Source: Pseudomonadota bacterium (GTDB lineage Bacteria; Myxococcota; UBA9042; PHBI01). From it: a stretch of 12,889 nucleotides of DNA. The notes below the pieces were generated by a model that worked only from the letters and a program-made list of their open reading frames with translations, had not been told where the DNA came from and made no database searches. The stretch covers positions 1 to 12,889 of the forward strand of contig SXIE01000367.1 in assembly GCA_005772945.1 (NCBI GenBank), in the 5' to 3' direction. Positions 1-7,297 of the stretch are shown piece by piece. Numbering within the stretch: the stretch's first letter is position 1; every line of letters starts with the position of its first letter. The position numbers and the translations under genes were made by a program.

Positions 1-3000
1 GCCGGTGCCGGACTCGCCCTCGATGAGCACCGGGACGTCTGCGCCCTTGAGGCGATCGAGCATCGCGAAGAGCTTCCGCATCGGCGCCGAGCCGCCCACG
101 ATGTTCTCGTACACGTGCGTGCCGGAGTGGTGGCGTCGCTCCTCGATGATGGTCGCGTGCGACTCGGCGAGCTCTTTGGTTCGCACGGCAAGATCGTCGG
201 CGAGACGCGCGTTGAGGGCCTCGACCTCGCGTCGGGCCGCGTCGAGGTCCTTGCGCTGCATCTCCAGCGACTCGACCAGCCGCGCGTTGTCGAGCGCGAT
301 CGCCGCCAAGTCGGCGAAGGCCTCCATGAAGCGCACATCGTCGTCCTGAAACGCCGACGTGCGGAAGCGGTTGTCGAGGTAGATCGCGCCCAGCACGCGG
401 CCGCGGAATGCCATCGGCAGGCACAGGATCGAGCGCAGCCGCAGGTCGTGAACCGACAGCTGCTCTTTGTAACGGTCGTCCTCCATCGCGTCGACGGTCA
501 AGACCGGCTCGCCCGAATCCATGACGCGGCGCGCGATGCCGCGGCTGATCTTCATCTGGCGATGACGGATGTTCTCTTGATCGAGGTTGCGTGCGACGCG
601 GACCTCCATGCCCTCCTTGGCCGAGTCGTCGGCCAGCAGCAGGAATCCGCGCTCGGCGCCCGTCAGGAGGATCGCCGAGTCCATGATGTACTCGAGTAGC
701 CGCTGGACGTTGTGCTCCGACGCGAGGCGCTTGTTCACCTCGAGCCAGCGCGCCCAGCCGAGCTGCCGATCGACCCCGCCCACGGTGCCCGATCCCATGG
801 TTCCTCCCGTGGTTCCCACGGCCGGTGCGCGCACCAGCCCCGCCGTCAGTTGCCACGCGTCGTGGCGGTCCCGCCGCGCCCGAAACGCCTCGCGGTGCAC
901 CGCAGGCACGGCATCGAGCTGCGCCTGCAGGATCGTCCGGGCCTCGCGCGCCCAGCGATCCGCCTCGGCGTCGTCACCGCGATCGCGCGCAACGGCGGCG
1001 GCCTCGAGGGCGATCGGCCAGCGACCGTCGGGGTTCTTGACATCGCCGAGCAGCGCCAGTGCCTCGGCCACCCACGTGCGCGCGCTCTCTCTATCCGCCG
1101 GGACACGGCGCCGTGCGAGCGTCGCCTCGAGCGCGCGCGCCTGCGCGAGGAACTCCTGGTGCGCCCCGGCCTCGGCGCTGGTGCGCGCGCGCAGGATGGC
1201 CTCGGCCGCGGCCGCAAAGGACTGCCGCTCGAGATGGAGCCGCGCGAGGTTCAGGCTCGCCTCGATCTCCTCGTTGCGCAGACCGTGCGCGCTTGCCGTT
1301 CGAATGGCCTCGACGAAGCGCGCTTCTGCGAGCGCCCAGTCCTGCCGATCCGCCGCCACGTCGCCGAGCAGGTTCACGATGAGCGCTTCGAGGTGCCGGT
1401 TCTGGTCGCGCAGCGCGAGCTCCAGCCCGCGTCCGAGAACGGCCTCGGCGCGTTCGCCCTCGCCGAGGTAGCGCCAGAGGTTCCCGAGGTTGCCCGCCAG
1501 CTGCGCGACGCGCCCGCGCTGATCGAGCGCCTCGGCGAGTGTGAGCGCCTGTCGATAGGTGTCGAGCGCCTCGACCCATTCGCCGCGTTCGTGGTGGATG
1601 ACGCCGAGGTTCTGAAGCGCCGTCAGGACGCGCGCTTCGTCCCGCGCAGCCTCGCCCAGGCGCAGCGCGTCCTGGTAGAGGCGCGTCGCGCGCGCGAGGT
1701 CGCCGCGCCGGTGCGCGACCAGCCCGAGGGCCGTCACGATCGCCGCCTCCTCGACCCGATCCTGCGACGCCTTCGCGGCCGCCAGCGCCTGTTCGAGGCG
1801 TCGGTCCGCGTGGTCGAGATCGCCGCGATACCAGTCCACCAACGCCCGGCTGTAGAGCAGCGCGGCGCGGCGTCGGTCATCCCCAGGCTGGACCCACGCG
1901 AGCCCTTCCTCGGTCGCGCGGGCCGCGGTGTCGAGGTCGCCTGAGAGCGCGGCGGCGCGCGCCAGCCCCGCCAGCCCGTCCGTGCGATCGGACGCGTCGA
2001 CCGTATCCAGCGCGAGCGCCTCATTGAACGCACGCATGGCGTCGGGGAAACGCGACGCGCGCGTCTCGAGCCGGCCTCGACGCACGAGCGCTCGCATCCG
2101 CTGCGACGCGTCGCCAGACGCCGCCGCTTGCTCCCAGAGTGCCGCCGCGGCGCGGTCGTCCCCGTCGCGCTCGAGCAGCTCCGCGGCACGCGCGGCGACC
2201 TGGGCGTCCGTCGGCCAGCTTCCGCGTCGCACGAGCGCCCGAACAAGCGCCACGCCGCCTTCCTCAAGCGTCACCTCGGCATCGCGCACGGCCTTCACGT
2301 CGCCGGCCTCGAGGCGGTGGAGCAGCGCCGCGCGCGTGCCCTCGACGCCGCATTCCTGCCACAGCGCCGCGAGTCGTCCATGCGCCAGCGTCGTCGTCGC
2401 CAGCGCGCGCCCGGCGTCCAGCCACGCCGTCGACGCGACGGTCAGCCGCTCGCCGATCCTCACGACCGCGCGCACGTCGAGGAGCGCCGCCGCGACCCGC
2501 TCGAACCACGCGCTGGGCAAGGGCTCGAAGGCATATGCGATGAGCGACAACGCCTCCTTGGCCGCTGCCGACAGCGCCGCGAGCGCCTCGCCGACGCTCG
2601 GGACCGCGCGTCCCACCTCGGCCACATCGGTCAGGCTGATCTGCGCCGAGTCCACGACGAGTGCGCCGCGCGCCAGCAGGCGATCCGCGATCCCGACGAT
2701 CGTCGCGGGCACCCCGCGCGCCGCGTCCGTGATGGCGCCCGCGACGCGCGCGCCGATCCGGCGCCGCGGAAACCGCGCATCGAGAAAGGCCGTCGTGTCC
2801 GCCTGCGTCCAAGGCGTCAGCTGGATATCCGGCACGCTGAGCCCGACCGTCACGAGCGCGGTCCAGCCATGCCAATCGGGAACCGTGCGGATCGCCGAGG
2901 CCAATCGCTGGACGAGCGCCCGCGTGGTCGGTGCCCGATCCAGATCGTCGACCAGGATCGCCGCCCCCGCACGCCCCAGAGCCTCGAGTGCGCGCCCCGG

Positions 3001-4074
3001 GCCCTCGAACGCCCGACCCAGCTGCGCGAGCGCCGCCTCGAGCCACCCATTCGGGCTCGAGTCGTGCCCCAGTCCGAGCAGATCGATCGTCGGGATCCCG
3101 CGTGCCGCAAGCCGATCACCGAGCTCCGACAGAAACCGCGTCCGCCCACTTCCCGACGCGCCCCCGATATCGAGCAAGGCTGGCCGCCCGGCCGCGAGCG
3201 CGTCTGCGACGAGGCGCTCGGCCCGATCGAGCGGGCGGTCCGCGCTCGGCCCATCGACGTACGGCCACGCGTCGGCGCCGCGATCGACGGCCGTGACGAG
3301 CGGCAGGGGCGTGCCGGTGACGCTCTCGATCTCGGCCAGCGCCGAGGCCGCGCTCGGGAACCGCTGCTCCGGCTCCGCGGCCAGGAGACGATCGAGGACC
3401 GGGTCCAAGACGTGGCTCTCGGCAGCCTTGCGCGCTGGGGTGCGGGCCGTGGCTGCAGGGTAATTCGGAAACGGATGCCGTCCGTACGCGAGCCCGAAGA
3501 GCAGCGCCCCGAGCGACCACAGATCCCCGGCCGGCGCGAGCGCCTCCCCGGCGAGCCGCTCCGGCGCCGCATAGGCCAGCACCCCCGAGGTCCCGCCCGC
3601 CCGCGCGCCACGCGGTCCCCCGGCCCCGAGGTCGAGCACCTTCGGCGCGCCGCCCGCCCGCCAAAGCACGTTCACCGGCGCCAGATCGCCATGCACGAGG
3701 CCATGTCGATGGAGGTGATCCAACGCGCGCAAGAGGTCGACGGCGATGCCGATCACCGCCGCGCGGCCGTCCTCGCGCGCCGCGTCGAGCGGCGTCCCCT
3801 CGACGCACTCGAGCAGCGCAAAGAGACGCCCACTGCCCGGCTCCACGCGCAGCCCATCGGCGCGCACGAAACCCGGATGGGCGAGCTGCCGCAAGAGGCG
3901 GTACTCGGACACGAAATCGGTTCGCAACGCGGGATTGTCCAGGACCTTGCAAGCCACGCGCGTTCCAGGCACACCGCCTGCACCGATCGCGCACCGGACG
4001 CCGAATACGCGTCCCATGGCTCCTCGCCCAAGTTCTGTCTCGACGGCCCAACGTCCGCCCACGCGCTCCGTCAT
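1..4074 (-). CDS. Ser/Thr protein kinase - AAA/STAND ATPase - TPR - GAF - sigma54-activator fusion (C-terminus beyond window)
   Basis: One frame stays open from ATG 4074 to the window edge (1358 codons; the 3' end is missing). A GGAG lies 5 bases before the ATG, and an in-frame stop lies just upstream with no other ATG or GTG between. Domains in order: kinase about residues 8-270 (glycine loop GRGAMGRV at 16-23, VACK Lys43, Glu57, HGDLAPVN with Asp130 and Asn135, DLG Asp148, APE 170-172); ATPase about 295-500 (Walker A-like GGASGSGRT 304-312 with Arg for Lys, Walker B ILVDDLD 373-379); TPR-type helical repeats about 600-1060; GAF about 1110-1265; coiled coil about 1265-1312; then IVGG...GESGTG, the Walker A of sigma54 activators, reaching the edge. 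By family knowledge the kinase and sensor domains would gate activation of sigma54-RNA polymerase in the cytoplasm. Ligand and target genes cannot be seen, and the DNA-binding domain, if any, lies outside. Confidence 0.9.
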   Translation of the reverse strand, partial: MTERVGGRWAVETELGRGAMGRVFGVRCAIGAGGVPGTRVACKVLDNPALRTDFVSEYRLLRQLAHPGFVRADGLRVEPGSGRLFALLECVEGTPLDAAREDGRAAVIGIAVDLLRALDHLHRHGLVHGDLAPVNVLWRAGGAPKVLDLGAGGPRGARAGGTSGVLAYAAPERLAGEALAPAGDLWSLGALLFGLAYGRHPFPNYPAATARTPARKAAESHVLDPVLDRLLAAEPEQRFPSAASALAEIESVTGTPLPLVTAVDRGADAWPYVDGPSADRPLDRAERLVADALAAGRPALLDIGGASGSGRTRFLSELGDRLAARGIPTIDLLGLGHDSSPNGWLEAALAQLGRAFEGPGRALEALGRAGAAILVDDLDRAPTTRALVQRLASAIRTVPDWHGWTALVTVGLSVPDIQLTPWTQADTTAFLDARFPRRRIGARVAGAITDAARGVPATIVGIADRLLARGALVVDSAQISLTDVAEVGRAVPSVGEALAALSAAAKEALSLIAYAFEPLPSAWFERVAAALLDVRAVVRIGERLTVASTAWLDAGRALATTTLAHGRLAALWQECGVEGTRAALLHRLEAGDVKAVRDAEVTLEEGGVALVRALVRRGSWPTDAQVAARAAELLERDGDDRAAAALWEQAAASGDASQRMRALVRRGRLETRASRFPDAMRAFNEALALDTVDASDRTDGLAGLARAAALSGDLDTAARATEEGLAWVQPGDDRRRAALLYSRALVDWYRGDLDHADRRLEQALAAAKASQDRVEEAAIVTALGLVAHRRGDLARATRLYQDALRLGEAARDEARVLTALQNLGVIHHERGEWVEALDTYRQALTLAEALDQRGRVAQLAGNLGNLWRYLGEGERAEAVLGRGLELALRDQNRHLEALIVNLLGDVAADRQDWALAEARFVEAIRTASAHGLRNEEIEASLNLARLHLERQSFAAAAEAILRARTSAEAGAHQEFLAQARALEATLARRRVPADRESARTWVAEALALLGDVKNPDGRWPIALEAAAVARDRGDDAEADRWAREARTILQAQLDAVPAVHREAFRARRDRHDAWQLTAGLVRAPAVGTTGGTMGSGTVGGVDRQLGWARWLEVNKRLASEHNVQRLLEYIMDSAILLTGAERGFLLLADDSAKEGMEVRVARNLDQENIRHRQMKISRGIARRVMDSGEPVLTVDAMEDDRYKEQLSVHDLRLRSILCLPMAFRGRVLGAIYLDNRFRTSAFQDDDVRFMEAFADLAAIALDNARLVESLEMQRKDLDAARREVEALNARLADDLAVRTKELAESHATIIEERRHHSGTHVYENIVGGSAPMRKLFAMLDRLKGADVPVLIEGESGTG

Positions 4075-4106
4075 GGCCGCTCCGCGGTTCGGGATGCTCG
4101 CAAACC

Positions 4107-4136
4107 CTGATACGCCTCGAACTTCTCAAGTGTGAA
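4107..4136 (-). promoter_or_regulatory. candidate sigma70-type promoter for the kinase fusion gene
   Basis: On the minus strand TTCACA (4136-4131, 5 of 6 matches to TTGACA) is followed after 18 bases by TATCAG (4112-4107, 4 of 6 matches to TATAAT). Transcription would begin roughly 25-30 bases before ATG 4074. The -35 element overlaps the possible GTG start and 5' region of the divergent lipoprotein gene, so the two transcription units would compete for this short space. This is a pattern match only. Confidence 0.3.
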
Positions 4137-4146
4137 AGAAGTCGCC

Positions 4147-4563
4147 ATGCCCCGCAAGAGGTCCTTCATGATTGCTCGCATTCTTTCACTGCTCGTCGGG
4201 CTCGCCGGGGTGGGTGTCGCGTGCCTGTCGAATCCGACGCCGCACCCCGGAAAACCCCGTCCGCACGAGGCGGATCCGAACCACGTCGGCACCGTCGTCG
4301 ATCCGAGCGACCAGAAGGCGGGCGACGCGGACCCGAACGCGATGAACCCGACGGCGGCCGGGACCGACGATTGCGACAGCGACAAGTACGAGAGCGCGGA
4401 CGCCGGGGACGCGACCGCGGGGCCCGATGCCGATGAAGACGCGTCGCCGGCGCCCGAGGGCGACGCGGACGAGGCCGGATGCGATGCCGACACGGCGGCC
4501 GACACGGGACCCGACGCAGCATCGCCCGGGGCCGCGGAGTTCGGCCGGGTGGACGACCCCTGA
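4147..4563 (+). CDS. small Asp-rich putative lipoprotein
   Basis: I do not recognise a family. From ATG 4147 the protein is 138 residues. A basic start (PRKR) is followed by a hydrophobic stretch (ILSLLVGLAGVGVA) and Cys26, which suggests a lipoprotein signal, although Gly at -3 is not a classic lipobox residue. The mature part is low-complexity and rich in Asp, Ala, Pro and Gly: about 22 Asp and 6 Glu in 113 residues, with two further cysteines. It should be strongly acidic and probably disordered; cation binding is possible but not shown. Third codon positions are almost all G or C, which supports real coding. Alternative starts are GTG 4132 and ATG 4168, the latter with AAGAGG 7 bases upstream. 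It is divergent from the kinase fusion and convergent with dnaB. Confidence 0.65.
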   Translation: MPRKRSFMIARILSLLVGLAGVGVACLSNPTPHPGKPRPHEADPNHVGTVVDPSDQKAGDADPNAMNPTAAGTDDCDSDKYESADAGDATAGPDADEDASPAPEGDADEAGCDADTAADTGPDAASPGAAEFGRVDDP

Positions 4564-4602
4564 GCGCCGGCGCGCGCCGCGACACGGCCGTGGAGGCGGG
4601 TG

Positions 4603-6084
4603 TCAGGCCTCGAGGCGCAAGTTGTCGAAGCGCGTATGGGCGCCGAAGAACTTGAGCTTCACGGTGCCGGTAGGACCGTTGCGGTGCTTGCCGATGATCA
4701 GCTCGGCGATGCCTTTCTGATCCTCGGGCACGTCCTTCGAGTAGACCTCTTCGCGATAGATGAAGCAGATCATGTCGGCGTCCTGCTCGATGGCGCCTGA
4801 CTCGCGCAGATCCGAGAGCATCGGGCGCTTGTCCGAGCGCGACTCCAAGCCGCGGTTGAGCTGCGACAGCGCGATGACGGGACACGAGAGGTCTTTGGCC
4901 AGGCCCTTGAGCGAACGCGAGATGTAGCTGATTTCCTGCTCGCGCGAGCCCTGATGGACGCCAGCGTTCATCAGCTGCAAGTAGTCGATTATCACCAGGT
5001 CGAGCCCGAATTTGCGCTTCAGGCGCCGGCACTTGGCGCGGATCTGGGTCGGCGTCGCGCCGGGTGCGTCGTCCATGTGGACGCGCGCCTTGGAGACGCG
5101 GTCGGCGGCCTCGGTGAGGCGCGGCCATTCGTCTTCGGCGATGTAACCGCCGCGAAGGCGCGAGAGGTCGATGCGGGCTTCGGCCGAGAGCAGGCGTTGC
5201 GCGAGCTGCTCGGCCGGCATCTCGAGCGAGAAGAGCGCGACGCTGGCGTCGAACTTGAGGGCCGCCTGCGATGCGACGTTGAGGACGAACGAGGTCTTGC
5301 CCATCGCGGGGCGGGCGGCGACGATCACGAGGTCGCCGCGCTGCAGCCCGTGCGTGAGCTTGTCCCAGTCACGGAACCCGGTGCCCACCCCGGTGACGTC
5401 GCCTTCGGAATCGAAGGCGGCCGCGATCTGCTCGATCGCCGCGGAGACGACCTCGGCGATCGGGCGCAGATCGGTGTTGGCGCGCTCCTCGAGGACCGCG
5501 AAGACGCCGCGCTCGGCCTCGTCGAGGAACTCCTCGACGTTCGGGACCTCTTGCAGGCCCGCGACCTCGATGCGCCGGGCCGCGTCGACCATGCGTCGCA
5601 GCACCGCTTTCTCGCGCACGATGGCGCAGTAGTGTTCGAGGTTGGCGACGGTCCCGCTGCGCTCGAGCAGGTCGCCGAGCGCGCGGATGCCGCCGATCTT
5701 CTCGTAGAGGCCGCGGTCCTTGAGCGCCTGCTGAAGCGTGATGGGATCGATCGCGACGTCGCGCTCGTGGAGCTCGAGCATCGTCGCGAACACGATCTGG
5801 TGACGCTCGAAGTAGAAGTCCTCGGCACGCAGACCCTCGGTGAGCGTGTCCATCGCGGCGCGGTCGGCGAAGGCAGCCGCCAGGACCTCGCGCTCGGCGT
5901 CGAGCGAATGAGGTGGCTTGGGCCCCTCACGCGCCGGAGCGCGCTCGGATGGCCCCGCGAAGAAGTTCGGCGGCGGATCGAGTTCGTCAGGATGCACCGA
6001 CGGAGCTTGCCGGTGGGGACCCCAGTTGTCTACCCTGTCAGTCGGATGCGGTGCCAGGTCGATCGACGCGGCCGCCGCCGTCAC
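4603..6084 (-). CDS. dnaB: replicative DNA helicase DnaB
   Basis: This is the hexameric replicative helicase, which unwinds DNA at the fork and interacts with primase and the loader. The product is 493 residues. The conserved N-terminal domain begins at PPHSLDAE (residues 57-64). The RecA-like domain carries Walker A ARPAMGKTS (Lys263), FSLEMP, Walker B LVIIDYLQLM (Asp367), the SQLNRGLE region and the arginine-rich SDKRPMLSDLRESGAIEQDAD segment. It ends with IGKHRNGPTGTVKL and TRFDNL, as in full-length homologues. No intein is present. The only usable start after an upstream in-frame TAG is GTG 6084, with no clear Shine-Dalgarno. About 56 extra Pro-rich residues precede the conserved domain, which makes it somewhat longer than usual. 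Its start codon is 20 bases from the divergent gene at 6105. Confidence 0.96.
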   Translation of the reverse strand: MTAAAASIDLAPHPTDRVDNWGPHRQAPSVHPDELDPPPNFFAGPSERAPAREGPKPPHSLDAEREVLAAAFADRAAMDTLTEGLRAEDFYFERHQIVFATMLELHERDVAIDPITLQQALKDRGLYEKIGGIRALGDLLERSGTVANLEHYCAIVREKAVLRRMVDAARRIEVAGLQEVPNVEEFLDEAERGVFAVLEERANTDLRPIAEVVSAAIEQIAAAFDSEGDVTGVGTGFRDWDKLTHGLQRGDLVIVAARPAMGKTSFVLNVASQAALKFDASVALFSLEMPAEQLAQRLLSAEARIDLSRLRGGYIAEDEWPRLTEAADRVSKARVHMDDAPGATPTQIRAKCRRLKRKFGLDLVIIDYLQLMNAGVHQGSREQEISYISRSLKGLAKDLSCPVIALSQLNRGLESRSDKRPMLSDLRESGAIEQDADMICFIYREEVYSKDVPEDQKGIAELIIGKHRNGPTGTVKLKFFGAHTRFDNLRLEA

Positions 6085-6104
6085 CGAATCAGGACGGGGT
6101 CTCT

Positions 6105-6902
6105 ATGCAGCTCATGCTTGGCGTAGCAGTCAGTGATGCAGCACTGCTCAGGACGTTTGCCGAGGCGCATCCCAGGCCGCTGGAGATCGCGTCGTCGGGC
6201 GGGATCCACGAGGGCGTGTGGGGCATCGGATTCCATGCGCACGGCGAGATCCTCACCAAGCGCGGGCCGGTCGGTCGCGGGGCGTCGATGCTGGAGCACC
6301 TGCGCGACGTGCGCGCGCGTCACGTGGTGCTCATCGCGGACGCCGATGCGCCGAGCCGTCACATGGACGAGCGCTGCCCGCTCCGCTATCGCGACTGGCT
6401 CTTCGCGATGACCGGCGCCGACTCGCTCGGCGTCGATTTCGGGCGCAAGGTCCAGTCGGAGCTACAGACCTATGCCTTCAGTCAGAAGCGCAACACGTCG
6501 CCCGAAGAGGCCGCGCTCATGGTGTTCATGGATGCGCTCGAGCGCGTCAATGCGCGCGACACGCGGGACCTCACGACGCGTGCGATCCAGCGGGCCGTGG
6601 CGACCGCCGCGCGGCGCATTCGCGAGCTCGCACCCGACGCGGTTGCGCTCTTCATGTTGCACGTGCCGGGTACGCTCATCGCGATCGGACTCGGGCGTCC
6701 CGTCTACGTGGCGCGCTTTCGAGGGGCGGGCGAAGTCGCGCGCGGGGCGCATGCGCTGCATCCGCGCGCAGCGCGCGGGGACCACTTGAAGGCGGTCCTC
6801 ATCGGCGATCGCACCAGCGACGACGTGGTGTGGGAGCCGCTCGGGGAGGGGCTTGCCGCCGAGGTCGACAGCGGGTGCGACGTGCGACCGTTTCCGGTGT
6901 GA
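6105..6902 (+). CDS. class II glutamine amidotransferase-like protein without catalytic Cys
   Basis: The 265-residue product follows the class II glutamine amidotransferase (YafJ/EgtC-like) pattern. An N-terminal LGVAVSDAALLRTFAEAHP strand-helix is followed by GIHEGVWGIGFHAHGE (family: HxDGWGIG) and DWLFAMTG (family: W.FAHNG). Next come NTSPEEAALMVFMDAL (family: GDTDSE..F...L), LIAIGLGRPVYVARF and a C-terminal DDVVWEPLGEGL segment. Active-site positions are changed: residue 2 is Gln rather than the nucleophilic Cys, the HVRRAT arginine motif reads IADADAP, and the Asn-Gly and Asp positions are lost. Glutaminase activity is therefore unlikely; a scaffold or ligand-binding role is an inference. 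ATG 6105 was chosen because AGGACGGGG lies upstream and homology begins there; the frame is open further back, but inside dnaB. Confidence 0.65.
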   Translation: MQLMLGVAVSDAALLRTFAEAHPRPLEIASSGGIHEGVWGIGFHAHGEILTKRGPVGRGASMLEHLRDVRARHVVLIADADAPSRHMDERCPLRYRDWLFAMTGADSLGVDFGRKVQSELQTYAFSQKRNTSPEEAALMVFMDALERVNARDTRDLTTRAIQRAVATAARRIRELAPDAVALFMLHVPGTLIAIGLGRPVYVARFRGAGEVARGAHALHPRAARGDHLKAVLIGDRTSDDVVWEPLGEGLAAEVDSGCDVRPFPV

Positions 6903-6962
6903 GCGGTTGTGAAAGCTTTGTGAGGTGACGGGCGAGGAACGCGCTTCGCGAGGTCGGCGCCC

Positions 6963-7142
6963 TCAGGGGAGCGCTTGGCGGAGGAGCGAAGCCGCCTCGT
7001 CGGTGAGCAGGTAGCCCTGGTCGCGGAAGGCCGCAACGGGGTCGCGCCCGAGGCGCGCCACGAACGCGAGGTCGCGCTGGAGCTTGGCCAGGAGGGCGGG
7101 CCAGGCGCGGCGAAGGTCGGTCGAGGTGGCGATGACCTGCAT
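6963..7142 (-). CDS. small 59-residue protein of unknown function
   Basis: I do not recognise this protein. ATG 7142 has an excellent Shine-Dalgarno (AAGGAG, 5 bases before), which decides this start over an upstream ATG at 7196. The 59 residues run from MQVIATSTDLRRAW to LLRQALP and look fully helical and soluble, without Cys and without a signal or membrane segment. The core DLAFVARLGRDPVAAF then GYLLTDEAASLLR loosely recalls the short helical segments of LigA-like and Nif11-leader proteins, but I see no precursor-type core peptide or cleavage site, so this is only a shape resemblance. It is convergent with the amidotransferase-like gene (60-base gap) and divergent from ugd. Confidence 0.6.
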   Translation of the reverse strand: MQVIATSTDLRRAWPALLAKLQRDLAFVARLGRDPVAAFRDQGYLLTDEAASLLRQALP

Positions 7143-7297
7143 GGGGTCTCCTTGGGGGCGGGACCCGGACGGAACGTGCCGGCCTTTCTTCAGCATTCCG
7201 TCGTTCGCGGATGCGACGCGGACCCCTACGCTGCCGTTGACCGCGCGCGCGAGCGCCTGTTATGTCCCGTCACCGTTTCGCCCTTGCGAGGTGCGCC

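Noticed and set aside
2128..4110. A 660-codon open frame on the plus strand, and others such as 712-1944 and 1928-3463
   Set aside because: They lie antisense to the kinase fusion. Their translations are Arg/Ala-rich without domains, while the minus frame shows clear kinase, TPR and GAF motifs. High GC content makes such shadow frames common.
4564..4604. Palindromes GGCGCGCGCC and CACGGCCGTG between the lipoprotein and dnaB ends
   Set aside because: They could help bidirectional termination, but they lack loops and T-runs and such strings are frequent in GC-rich DNA.
6007..6036. TTGCCG-N18-TACCCT as a promoter of the amidotransferase-like gene
   Set aside because: Both boxes are weak and lie within the dnaB coding region; chance is a sufficient explanation.
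6963..7142. The 59-residue protein as a RiPP precursor peptide
   Set aside because: There is no leader cleavage motif, no Cys/Ser/Thr-rich core and no modification enzyme gene in the window.
7168..7202. GACGGAA...TTCCGTC inverted repeat in the ugd / small-gene spacer
   Set aside because: The arms are only 7 bases with a 21-base gap and sit beside no convincing promoter; not enough to call an operator.
7237..7263. TTGACC and TGTTAT as a ugd promoter
   Set aside because: The spacing is 15 bases and the -10 match is moderate; mentioned with ugd but not called as a feature.
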